Positions 8,491-16,373 of a stretch of DNA of 43,373 nt are shown one piece after another. Both the position numbers and the translations under genes were made by a program. The DNA is from Candidatus Polarisedimenticolaceae bacterium (GTDB taxonomy: Bacteria > Pseudomonadota > Gammaproteobacteria > Chromatiales > Chromatiaceae): positions 1 through 43,373 of the forward strand of contig JAKISI010000028.1 in NCBI GenBank assembly GCA_021648685.1, given 5' to 3'. Position 1 is the stretch's first letter, and each line of letters begins with the position of its first letter. The notes beneath the pieces are model-generated. The model was not told the DNA's origin, did no database searches, and saw only the letters and a list, made by a program, of their open reading frames with translations.

Positions 8491-9444
8491 GTGCATGACA
8501 GCAGCATGATGGTCTTTTCGGGTAATGCAAATCCCGAACTGGTAGCGGAGATTGCAGGCCATCTTAATCTGCCGCTGGGCAAGGCGGTCGTCGGCCAGTT
8601 CAGCGACGGCGAGGTGATGGCAGAGATCCAGGAGGATGTTCGTGGTAAGGACATCTTTATTGTCCAGCCAACATCAGCGCCTACCAACGATAACTTAATG
8701 GAACTGTTGGTGCTGATTGATGCCGTGCGGTGGGCCTCTGCGTGGCGCATTACGGCCGTGATTCCATACTATGGCTATGCACGCCAGGATCGCCGCCCCC
8801 GTTCTGCCCGGGTGCCGATTACCGCGCGGCTGGCCGCTAAAATGATTGGCTGTGCCGGTGCGGATCGTGTGCTGACGATGGATTTGCATGCAGACCAGAT
8901 CCAGGGTTTTTTTGATATCCCGGTCGATAATGTCTACGCATCGCCCATTTTGCTGGGGGATGTCTGGCGTCAGAAATACCCCGATCTGATGGTGGTGTCA
9001 CCGGATGTGGGCGGTGTGGTGCGTGCCAGGGCGCTGGCCAAGCGGCTGGACGATGCCGATCTGGCGATTATTGATAAGCGTCGTCCACAGGCCAATCAGG
9101 CCGAAGTGATGAATATCATCGGCGATGTTGAAGGGCGCTCCTGTGTGATTGTCGATGATCTGGTCGATACCGCAGGAACCCTCTGTCAGGCAGCCAGTGC
9201 CTTGAAAGAGCATGGGGCAGTCCGGGTTGTGGCCTACTGCACCCATCCTGTGCTGTCAGGGCCTGCGGTATCCAATATCTCAGGCTCTGAGCTGGATGAG
9301 CTGGTGGTCTCCAACACGATTCCACTGCGCCCGGATGCCCGCGCCTGTGATCAGATACGCCAGCTCAGTGTGGCAGAGCTGCTGGCGGAGACGATGCGCC
9401 GCATCAGTACCGAGGAGTCGGTAAGCTCCCTGTTCGTAGATTGA
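8491..9444 (+). CDS. prs: Ribose-phosphate pyrophosphokinase (PRPP synthetase)
   Basis: Transfers pyrophosphate from ATP to ribose 5-phosphate, giving PRPP for purine, pyrimidine, histidine, tryptophan and NAD synthesis. The GTG at 8491 gives 317 residues; AAGGTGG lies five bases upstream. GTG 8482 and ATG 8506 are alternatives, and the conserved [12 protein letters not shown] region starts at the latter. Family motifs present are [30 protein letters not shown] and the PRPP-binding [13 protein letters not shown]. One oddity is the usually conserved DALRRASAGRIT stretch, which here reads [12 protein letters not shown], with tryptophan replacing a normally basic residue and a second tryptophan nearby. 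Confidence 0.94.
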   Translation: MHDSSMMVFSGNANPELVAEIAGHLNLPLGKAVVGQFSDGEVMAEIQEDVRGKDIFIVQPTSAPTNDNLMELLVLIDAVRWASAWRITAVIPYYGYARQDRRPRSARVPITARLAAKMIGCAGADRVLTMDLHADQIQGFFDIPVDNVYASPILLGDVWRQKYPDLMVVSPDVGGVVRARALAKRLDDADLAIIDKRRPQANQAEVMNIIGDVEGRSCVIVDDLVDTAGTLCQAASALKEHGAVRVVAYCTHPVLSGPAVSNISGSELDELVVSNTIPLRPDARACDQIRQLSVAELLAETMRRISTEESVSSLFVD

Positions 9445-9462
9445 TTTGTAATACCCTATTTA

Positions 9463-9490
9463 AAAGCGGGCTTATAGTTAAGCCCGCTTT
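9463..9490 (+). terminator. Hairpin after prs
   Basis: A perfect 12-bp stem, AAAGCGGGCTTA (9463-9474) with TAAGCCCGCTTT (9479-9490), closes a four-base loop 18 bases after the prs stop. Only three T residues follow the GC core on the transcript side, so it may terminate only partly. Confidence 0.6.
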
Positions 9491-9496
9491 GCCATA

Positions 9497-9532
9497 GTCG
9501 CCTCTCTGGTCGCGGATTGGCGGCGTTTTTTT
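9497..9532 (+). terminator. Second hairpin with T-run before rplY
   Basis: GTCGCC (9497-9502) can pair with GGCGGC (9519-9524) and is followed by a run of seven T residues (9526-9532). The stem is short and the loop is long. Together with the stronger hairpin just upstream it may act as a tandem terminator or attenuator between prs and rplY. Confidence 0.45.
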
Positions 9533-9558
9533 AACCCAAGTAGTTTGGAGAGTAACCA

Positions 9559-10188
9559 ATGAGCAACAGTTTTGAATTTAAAGCAGAGCTGCGTGATGAT
9601 ACGGGGAAAGGTGCGAGCCGCCGCCTACGTCGCGCAGGCTTGGTGCCAGGCATTATTTATGGTGCCCATAAGGATCCGGTGATGATTACGCTGTTGCATA
9701 ACGAGCTGATCCATAACCTTGAGCAGGAGGCCTTCTATTCCCACATTCTTGACATCGAGCTGGGAGGAAAAAAAGAGAAGGTGATTTTGAAAGGGCTGCA
9801 GCGCCATCCAAGCAGACCTTTTATTCTGCATGTCGATTTTCTGCGTACTGATGAAAAAGAGACCATCCGTGTGAATGTGCCGCTGCACTTCATGAACGAA
9901 GATATTGCACCCGGCGTTAAGGCTGGTGGTCGGATTTCGCATACGCTGACAGAGGTTGAGGTCAGCTGTCTGCCCAAGAATCTGCCTGAATTCATTGAGA
10001 TCGATCTTGCTGCAGTGGAGGTTGGACAGGCGATTCATCTGTCAGAGGTCAACTTGCCAGAAGGGGTTGAGATCCCGGCTTTGGCTCAGACGCCCTCCCG
10101 TGATCTGGCGGTGGTCTCTATCCATGCGCCTCGTGCCGGCAGTGATGAAGATGCTGAAACCGAAGGTGATGAAGAGACCGAGAGTTAA
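9559..10188 (+). CDS. rplY: Ribosomal protein bL25, long CTC-type
   Basis: Binds 5S rRNA in the large subunit. At 209 residues this is the long CTC form: an N-terminal bL25 domain ([20 protein letters not shown]) followed by the beta-domain found in general stress protein CTC. The C-terminus is a short acidic tail rich in Glu and Asp. A GGAGAG Shine-Dalgarno lies before the ATG. The neighbours prs and pth are the usual ones, as in Pseudomonas. Confidence 0.94.
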   Translation: MSNSFEFKAELRDDTGKGASRRLRRAGLVPGIIYGAHKDPVMITLLHNELIHNLEQEAFYSHILDIELGGKKEKVILKGLQRHPSRPFILHVDFLRTDEKETIRVNVPLHFMNEDIAPGVKAGGRISHTLTEVEVSCLPKNLPEFIEIDLAAVEVGQAIHLSEVNLPEGVEIPALAQTPSRDLAVVSIHAPRAGSDEDAETEGDEETES

Positions 10189-10205
10189 CCGTGTGATACC
10201 AAGGC

Positions 10206-10245
10206 GGGGGTCGAGCGGTAGGGCGGCTGACCCCCGGCTTTTTCA
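10206..10245 (+). terminator. Hairpin between rplY and pth
   Basis: GGGGGTC (10206-10212) pairs with GACCCCC (10229-10235) and is followed by GGCTTTTTC. It looks like a weak rho-independent terminator or attenuator. It also reaches into the pth translation initiation region, since pth starts at 10251. Confidence 0.5.
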
Positions 10246-10250
10246 GATCC

Positions 10251-10844
10251 ATGAGCAGTAAAGGTTCGTCAGGCATCGGGCTTATTGTTGGGTTGGGCAA
10301 TCCAGGTGGCCAATATGAGTCTACCCGCCATAACGCAGGCTTCTGGTTTGCTGATCTGTTGGCGCAGCGGTTCGGCGGCAGTTTCAGGCGCGAGCCCCGC
10401 TTTCATGGTGCCGCGTGCCGTATTCGGGTGGGCAGCAGGGAGTGCTGGCTGCTAAAGCCATCGACCTTTATGAACCGCAGCGGGCAGTCGGTCTCCAGTC
10501 TGGCGCGATACTACAAGATCCCGGTGGAAAATCTGCTGGTGGTGCATGATGAGCTGGATCTTCCGACCGGGGCATTGCGCCTGAAGAGGGGTGGCGGCCA
10601 TGCCGGACATAATGGACTGCGCGACATTATGAGTGCTATGGGCGGTGATTTTTATCGGTTGAGGGTGGGGATTGATCATCCGGGTGACCGAAACCGGGTC
10701 TCTGATTATGTCCTCTCTCGTCCTTCTCGCGATGATCATGATGCGATCTGTGCGGGGCTGGAGAAGGCGGTGGATACCCTTCCGCTTATTGTGGCAGGCG
10801 AGCTTCAGAAAGCGATGCATATTCTGCACAGCAAATCCTCATAG
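10251..10844 (+). CDS. pth: Peptidyl-tRNA hydrolase
   Basis: Hydrolyses the ester bond of peptidyl-tRNAs released prematurely from ribosomes, recycling tRNA. It has 197 residues, the usual size. The LIVGLGNPGGQYE motif is followed by RHNAGF with the catalytic histidine (His27). The later motifs LKPSTFMNRSG, VVHDELDLPTG and GGHAGHNGLRD are all intact. I see no strong Shine-Dalgarno, since the upstream bases form the end of a hairpin. The usual downstream partner ychF is not here; a tRNA operon follows instead. Confidence 0.95.
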   Translation: MSSKGSSGIGLIVGLGNPGGQYESTRHNAGFWFADLLAQRFGGSFRREPRFHGAACRIRVGSRECWLLKPSTFMNRSGQSVSSLARYYKIPVENLLVVHDELDLPTGALRLKRGGGHAGHNGLRDIMSAMGGDFYRLRVGIDHPGDRNRVSDYVLSRPSRDDHDAICAGLEKAVDTLPLIVAGELQKAMHILHSKSS

Positions 10845-10955
10845 CCCCCCAACAGGACGGGGTCAAAGAGGGAGCATGGCCAGTTTGTGCTGTGGAAACT
10901 ACTAAAGATACCAAAATTCTGTTGGCTATAGAGCGGAATTAAGCCAACTTCGCTG

Positions 10956-10984
10956 TTGACACTGGGCGGTGGGTCAATCAAAAT
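10956..10984 (+). promoter_or_regulatory. Sigma70-type promoter for the tRNA-Tyr/Gly/Thr-tufB unit
   Basis: A consensus TTGACA (10956-10961) and CAAAAT (10979-10984) are separated by 17 bases. The discriminator immediately after is AGCGGGC, GC-rich as in stable-RNA promoters under stringent (ppGpp/DksA) control. The first tRNA starts 15 bases later. Confidence 0.75.
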
Positions 10985-10999
10985 AGCGGGCTTGTTTTT

Positions 11000-11084
11000 G
11001 GAGGGGTTCCCGAGTGGCCAAAGGGATCAGACTGTAAATCTGACGGCTCAGCCTTCGGAGGTTCGAATCCTCCCCCCTCCACCA
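11000..11084 (+). tRNA. tRNA-Tyr (anticodon GTA)
   Basis: An 85-base class II tRNA with a long variable arm, acceptor GGAGGGG/CCCCTCC, anticodon loop CTGTAAA and an encoded ACCA end. It is the first gene of a tRNA-tufB unit whose order Tyr-Gly-Thr-tufB matches E. coli tyrU-glyT-thrT-tufB, without a preceding tRNA-Thr. Confidence 0.96.
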
Positions 11085-11142
11085 TAAAAAATTTGGCGGC
11101 ATGTGATTTAAGCGTCTGCACAGAGCCGCACAAGATGTTAGC

Positions 11143-11216
11143 GCGGGTGTAGTTCAACGGTAGAACCTCAGCCTTCCAAGCTGATGGTGTGGGTTCGATT
11201 CCCATCACCCGCTCCA
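11143..11216 (+). tRNA. tRNA-Gly (anticodon TCC)
   Basis: A 74-base cloverleaf with acceptor GCGGGTG/CACCCGC, anticodon loop CTTCCAA and an encoded TCCA end. The sequence is close to E. coli glyT. The spacer to the next tRNA can form a 7-bp hairpin (GCAAGCC at 11227 with GGCTTGC at 11240), a likely processing landmark. Confidence 0.96.
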
Positions 11217-11255
11217 AAGTTTACTGGCAAGCCAGGGGTGGCTTGCAGGTTTTTA

Positions 11256-11331
11256 GCCCATGTAGCTCAGTTGGTAGAGCACACCCTTGGTAAGGGTGAG
11301 GTCAGCGGTTCAAATCCGCTCATGGGCTCCA
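11256..11331 (+). tRNA. tRNA-Thr (anticodon GGT)
   Basis: A 76-base cloverleaf with acceptor GCCCATG/CATGGGC, anticodon loop CTTGGTA and an encoded TCCA end. It directly precedes the tufB leader, so it is cotranscribed with EF-Tu and must be cut out of that transcript. Confidence 0.96.
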
Positions 11332-11426
11332 GTTTTTATGTTAGGTGGCGTGCGTGTTGTTACGCACGGATTTATCTTTTTATAAATGAAATTTCTTTAA
11401 ATGCAAATTTTCGGAGATCACTCTCA

Positions 11427-12617
<1,191 letters not shown>

Positions 12618-12633
12618 AAACCACTAAAAAAGC

Positions 12634-12699
12634 GGGGGTCGGACAGCTGCGGCAGAGCGGTAATGCTGCCCAGGTTGTCTGAGCCCCAGTTGTTTTTTT
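12634..12699 (+). terminator. Possible terminator after tufB
   Basis: GGGG (12635-12638) can pair with CCCC (12684-12687), with inner pairings GACA/TGTC and GGCAG/CTGCC, and the stem is followed by a run of T ending at 12699. It ends directly against the tRNA-Trp gene, so it would separate the tufB unit from secE-nusG. The stem has internal loops. Confidence 0.45.
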
Positions 12700-12775
12700 A
12701 GGCCAGTGGCTCAATTGGTAGAGCAGCGGTCTCCAAAACCGCAGGTTGGGGGTTCGAGTCCCTCCTGGCCTGCCA
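12700..12775 (+). tRNA. tRNA-Trp (anticodon CCA)
   Basis: A 76-base cloverleaf with acceptor AGGCCAG/CTGGCCT, anticodon loop CTCCAAA and an encoded GCCA end. It lies between tufB and secE, as in many proteobacteria, and is likely cotranscribed with secE-nusG. Confidence 0.96.
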
Positions 12776-12807
12776 TTTTTATGGCAAGAGTAGAGGCATC
12801 AAACGGC

Positions 12808-13185
12808 ATGAATGCAAAAGTTGAGGTTGAAGGCAGCTCCGGGTTGGATACCGTGAAGCTGTTGGTGGCGCTGCTGCTGCTGGCGGCAGGCATTTTTGGC
12901 TTCTACTACTTTGAAGGGGAGTCTCTCCTCTATCGGGTATTGGGGTTGCTGGCGATTGCTGGTGTCTCGATCGCCGTTGCGCTACAGAGCAATCAAGGTC
13001 GCCGGACATGGCTGTTTGCAGTGGATGCGCGCACAGAGGTGCGCAAAGTGGTCTGGCCCACACGTCAGGAGACGTGGCAAACCACTCTGGTTGTGTTCGG
13101 TATGGTTCTATTGATGGCGCTTATTCTCTGGCTGGTGGATTGGGCCCTGATGGAAGCAGTACGTGCAATTACGGGGCAAAATTAA
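12808..13185 (+). CDS. secE: Preprotein translocase subunit SecE
   Basis: A membrane subunit of the SecYEG protein-conducting channel. The ATG at 12808 gives 125 residues with three predicted membrane segments, the usual gammaproteobacterial three-helix form. The conserved [13 protein letters not shown] amphipathic motif precedes the last helix. An ATG at 12781 in the same frame lies only six bases after tRNA-Trp and is less likely; GAGG at 12793-12796 suits the later start. It is followed at once by nusG, as in most bacteria. Confidence 0.94.
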   Translation: MNAKVEVEGSSGLDTVKLLVALLLLAAGIFGFYYFEGESLLYRVLGLLAIAGVSIAVALQSNQGRRTWLFAVDARTEVRKVVWPTRQETWQTTLVVFGMVLLMALILWLVDWALMEAVRAITGQN

Positions 13186-13186
13186 T

Positions 13187-13720
13187 ATGGCCTTACGTTG
13201 GTATGTCGTTCACGCCTTTTCAGGCTTTGAGGCTCAGGTAAAGCGTTCGCTGGATGAGCGTATTGCCCGTGCCGGTATGCAGGATCTGTTTGCTGATGTG
13301 CTGGTTCCCACCGAAGAGGTGGTTGAGGTTCGTGGCGGCCAGCAGCGAAAAAGCGAGCGTAAATTTTTCCCGGGCTACGTGCTGGTAAAGATGGAGCTGA
13401 CGGATGAGACATGGCATCTGGTTAAGGATGTCCCCAAGGTTATGGGCTTTATTGGCGGCACAGGTGACCGGCCGGTGCCGATTTCAGATAAGGAAGCTGA
13501 AGCCATCTTGCAGCGCATTCAGGACGGTGTCGAGAAGCCGCGTCCAAAGGTTCTGTACGAGCCAGGAGAGGTTGTGCGGGTTGTTGACGGCCCTTTCAAC
13601 GACTTCAATGGCGTGGTTGAGGATGTGGACTATGAGAAGAGCCGGTTGAAGGTATCGGTACTGATCTTTGGGCGCTCCACGCCGGTCGATCTTGAGTTTG
13701 GCCAGGTAGAAAAGGGCTGA
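13187..13720 (+). CDS. nusG: Transcription termination/antitermination factor NusG
   Basis: Binds RNA polymerase and couples it to Rho or to the ribosome via S10. The 177-residue protein has an N-terminal NGN domain beginning [12 protein letters not shown] and including [11 protein letters not shown], and a C-terminal KOW domain ([20 protein letters not shown]). The ATG at 13187 follows the secE stop by one base, so translation is probably coupled. Confidence 0.97.
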   Translation: MALRWYVVHAFSGFEAQVKRSLDERIARAGMQDLFADVLVPTEEVVEVRGGQQRKSERKFFPGYVLVKMELTDETWHLVKDVPKVMGFIGGTGDRPVPISDKEAEAILQRIQDGVEKPRPKVLYEPGEVVRVVDGPFNDFNGVVEDVDYEKSRLKVSVLIFGRSTPVDLEFGQVEKG

Positions 13721-13840
13721 CCTCGCTGTTATTGAGTGCCGGATTGTAGTCGTGCATTGCGGTAACTATCCAAATTTTTAAGTAACTTAGGGGAGCCAGG
13801 GTGAAAGCCCCTGGCGTCTGCACCCACAGGAGATCCAGAG
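13721..13840 (+). promoter_or_regulatory. rplK leader with hairpin (candidate L1 control site)
   Basis: A 120-base spacer separates nusG from rplK. GCCAGGG (about 13796) pairs with CCCTGGC (about 13810) around a TGAAAGC loop, just before the rplK Shine-Dalgarno CAGGAGA. In E. coli ribosomal protein L1 represses the rplK-rplA message by binding a structure at this place. Position supports the same here, but the match to a defined L1 site was not tested. Confidence 0.45.
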
Positions 13841-14272
13841 ATGGCAAAGAAAATCCAGGCTTACATCAAGCTGCAAGTAAAGGCCGGTGAGGCCAATCCC
13901 AGTCCGCCCGTTGGCCCGGCGCTGGGCCAGCACGGCGTCAACATTATGGAGTTCTGCAAAGCGTTTAACGCACAGACCCAGAATGTTGAGAAAGGGCTGC
14001 CCATCCCGGTTGTGATCACAGTCTATGCTGATCGCAGCTTTACCTTTATCACCAAGACACCGCCTGCATCGGTGCTGCTGAGAAAGGCTGCGGGCCTTGC
14101 CAAAGGCAGCGGCAGACCGAATACCGAAAAGGTGGGTACAGTGACGCGTGCGCAGCTTGAAGAGATTGCGCAGACCAAAATGGAAGATCTGAATGCTGCC
14201 GATATGGATGCCGCTGTGCGTATCATTGCCGGTAGCGCCCGTAGTATGGGCCTCAATGTGGAGGGCCTCTAA
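13841..14272 (+). CDS. rplK: Ribosomal protein uL11
   Basis: Forms the base of the L7/L12 stalk with 23S rRNA and takes part in factor-dependent GTPase activation and RelA activation. It is 143 residues long. The proline-rich [11 protein letters not shown] loop at about 22-32, which contributes to thiostrepton sensitivity, is intact. Its stop lies one base before the rplA start. Confidence 0.97.
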   Translation: MAKKIQAYIKLQVKAGEANPSPPVGPALGQHGVNIMEFCKAFNAQTQNVEKGLPIPVVITVYADRSFTFITKTPPASVLLRKAAGLAKGSGRPNTEKVGTVTRAQLEEIAQTKMEDLNAADMDAAVRIIAGSARSMGLNVEGL

Positions 14273-14273
14273 G

Positions 14274-14969
14274 ATGGCAAAACTATCCAAGCGCGCTAAA
14301 GCGATCAGCGAAAAGGTAGATGCAAAAAAACAGTATGCGGCTGAAGAGGCCTTCGCCCTGTTGAAGGATCTCCCCGGCGCAAAATTCAAGGAATCGGTAG
14401 ATGTTGCAGTTAATCTGGGTATTGACCCGCGCAAATCAGATCAGGTTGTGCGTGGCGCAACCCTGCTGCCAAATGGCACGGGCAAGACAATCCGGGTTGC
14501 CGTCTTTACCCAGGGCGCAAATGCCGAAGCTGCCACAGCAGCTGGTGCGGACATTGTAGGTATGGACGATCTGGCGGCCGATGTAAAGGCTGGAAAGATG
14601 GACTTTGATGTGGTTATCGCCTCACCAGATGCGATGCGCGTAGTGGGACAACTGGGTCAGATCCTCGGCCCGCGTGGCCTGATGCCCAACCCAAAAGTGG
14701 GCACAGTTACCCCGAATGTGGCAGAGGCGGTGAAAAACGCCAAGGCCGGTCAGGTGCGCTATCGCACTGACAAGGCAGGCATCATCCACTGTCCCATCGG
14801 CAAGGTGGATTTTGAAGCCTCGGCGCTACGCGAGAATCTGGAAAGCCTGCTGGTGGATCTACAGAAGGCCAAGCCGAGCGCGGCAAAGGGCATCTACATA
14901 CAGAAGATCACGGTCTCCAGCACCATGGGGCCGGGGCTTGCATTGGATCAAGCCTCTTTGGCGATCTAG
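14274..14969 (+). CDS. rplA: Ribosomal protein uL1
   Basis: A mobile L1-stalk protein that helps move deacylated tRNA out of the E site; in E. coli it also represses its own mRNA. The ATG at 14274 gives 231 residues starting MAKLSKRAK, the normal length. The [15 protein letters not shown] motif is present. The gene is separated from rplK by one base. Confidence 0.97.
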   Translation: MAKLSKRAKAISEKVDAKKQYAAEEAFALLKDLPGAKFKESVDVAVNLGIDPRKSDQVVRGATLLPNGTGKTIRVAVFTQGANAEAATAAGADIVGMDDLAADVKAGKMDFDVVIASPDAMRVVGQLGQILGPRGLMPNPKVGTVTPNVAEAVKNAKAGQVRYRTDKAGIIHCPIGKVDFEASALRENLESLLVDLQKAKPSAAKGIYIQKITVSSTMGPGLALDQASLAI

Positions 14970-15239
14970 CCATATTTACACAGCACATACCTGTGCTGCG
15001 TTGCCGCATTCAACTATGCGGCATACCGACTTTGCGGGGTGCCGGGTCAACGACCCGGTTGCCGTCAAAGACCGTAGGTGCGCCATCGGCGCTTAATATG
15101 CTCTATTCGCCTACGCAGGCGGTGCCCCAGCAGGAGAATTCCTGGTGACGGCACTGTTTTAATTGAACATTTTTTGAATGTTCAACTGGTGTCAACCCGG
15201 GCGGGTTTACCCGTCCAAACAACGAGAGGTGACGACAAC
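14970..15239 (+). promoter_or_regulatory. L10 leader RNA upstream of rplJ
   Basis: The 270-base spacer is highly structured. Three perfect hairpins come first: CAGCAC/GTGCTG (14981-14998), GCCGCAT/ATGCGGC (15003-15022) and CCGGGTC/GACCCGG (15042-15058). The core resembles the enterobacterial L10 leader: CGTAGGTG (15073-15080) pairs with CGCCTACG (15108-15115) around a GCGCC/GGCGC hairpin, followed by CAGGCGGTGCCCCAG. A last perfect 9-bp hairpin, TTGAACATT/AATGTTCAA, is at 15163-15185. In E. coli the L10-L7/L12 complex binds this kind of leader to repress rplJL translation. Confidence 0.82.
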
Positions 15240-15767
15240 ATGGCACTAAACCGTGCACAGAAGGAGACAATCGTCGCCGAGGTCGCAGAAGTAGCGGCTA
15301 CTGCCTATTCAGCCATTGCTGCGGAGTACCGGGGTCTGACGGTTGGGGATATGACTCAGCTGCGTGTGGAAGCACGCAAAGCGGGTGTCTATCTTCGAGT
15401 GGTCAAAAACACCCTGGCACGCCGTGCAATTGAGGATACTGAATTTGCCTGCATGCAAGAAGGTCTCATCGGTCCAGTGGTGTTGGCTTTTTCGCAGGAA
15501 GATCCAGGGGCAGCGGCTCGTGTAATCAACGATTTCTCAAAACAGAACGGTAAACTGGTTGTAAAACTGGTCTCGATTGGTGGTGAATTGCTTGAGCCAT
15601 CAAAGATCGAAGATCTGGCAAAGATGCCAACCTACGACCAGGCGATCAGCCTGTTGATGGCGGTGATGAAAGCGCCTGTAGAGAAACTGACACGCACCAT
15701 AAACGAGGTGCCTGGCAAGTTGGTTCGTACTGTTGCGGCTATACGCGATGCGAAAGAGGCGGCTTGA
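15240..15767 (+). CDS. rplJ: Ribosomal protein uL10
   Basis: Anchors L7/L12 dimers to the ribosome stalk. The ATG at 15240, preceded by CGAGAGGTGA, gives 175 residues beginning MALNRAQKE, as in the family. An upstream open frame in the same phase belongs to the structured leader and is not part of the protein. The C-terminal helix that binds L7/L12 is present. rplL follows after 56 bases. Confidence 0.97.
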   Translation: MALNRAQKETIVAEVAEVAATAYSAIAAEYRGLTVGDMTQLRVEARKAGVYLRVVKNTLARRAIEDTEFACMQEGLIGPVVLAFSQEDPGAAARVINDFSKQNGKLVVKLVSIGGELLEPSKIEDLAKMPTYDQAISLLMAVMKAPVEKLTRTINEVPGKLVRTVAAIRDAKEAA

Positions 15768-15823
15768 TTTAGCCTCTTTCACCGATAATTTATATTCAAT
15801 TTATTTAAATCCAGGAGTTAACA

Positions 15824-16201
15824 ATGGCCGTGTCCAAAGATGATATTTTAGAGGCTATTTCCAACATGACTGTGCTGGAGGTCGTTGATCTGATCTCTGC
15901 CATGGAAGAGAAGTTTGGCGTATCCGCCGCTGCGGCCGTAGCGGCTGCTCCGGCAGCGGGTGGTGACGGCGCTGCTGCTGCTGAAGAGCAGACCGAGTTT
16001 GACGTAGTGCTGACCGGTTTTGGTGGCAACAAAGTGGCTGTAATCAAGGCCGTTCGTAGCATTACAGGTCTGGGCTTGAAAGAGGCCAAGGGTGCAGTAG
16101 AAGGCACACCTACCACCTTGAAAGAGGCGGTCTCTAAAGATGAAGCCGAAGAGATCAAGAAGCAGCTGGAAGAAGCAGGCGCTACTGCCGAGATCAAGTA
16201 A
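15824..16201 (+). CDS. rplL: Ribosomal protein bL12 (L7/L12)
   Basis: The multicopy stalk protein that recruits translation GTPases. It is 125 residues: an N-terminal dimerisation domain, an alanine- and glycine-rich flexible hinge (about residues 36-55), and the C-terminal factor-binding domain with [27 protein letters not shown] Shine-Dalgarno precedes the ATG. Confidence 0.98.
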   Translation: MAVSKDDILEAISNMTVLEVVDLISAMEEKFGVSAAAAVAAAPAAGGDGAAAAEEQTEFDVVLTGFGGNKVAVIKAVRSITGLGLKEAKGAVEGTPTTLKEAVSKDEAEEIKKQLEEAGATAEIK

Positions 16202-16273
16202 CCCTTGGTCTTGAGTGAGCGCAACCCATAGCGGGTCTGGGCTGGCGGCATTTTGTCGTCGGCCTTTTCCCGT

Positions 16274-16330
16274 TGTGTCGGTCTGAAGTTTTCTGCTCAT
16301 ATCGACACAGACGGTACAGATATTGTACCG
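16274..16330 (+). promoter_or_regulatory. Tandem hairpins in the rplL-rpoB spacer
   Basis: TGTGTCG (16274-16280) pairs with CGACACA (16303-16309), and CGGTAC (16312-16317) pairs with GTACCG (16325-16330). In E. coli this spacer carries an attenuator and an RNase III site that lower rpoBC expression relative to the ribosomal genes. The hairpins fit such a role, but there is no strong T-run after them. Confidence 0.45.
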
Positions 16331-16373
16331 AAATCATAATTTTTGAAGTCTTTTGAATCCGAGGGACGGCAAC

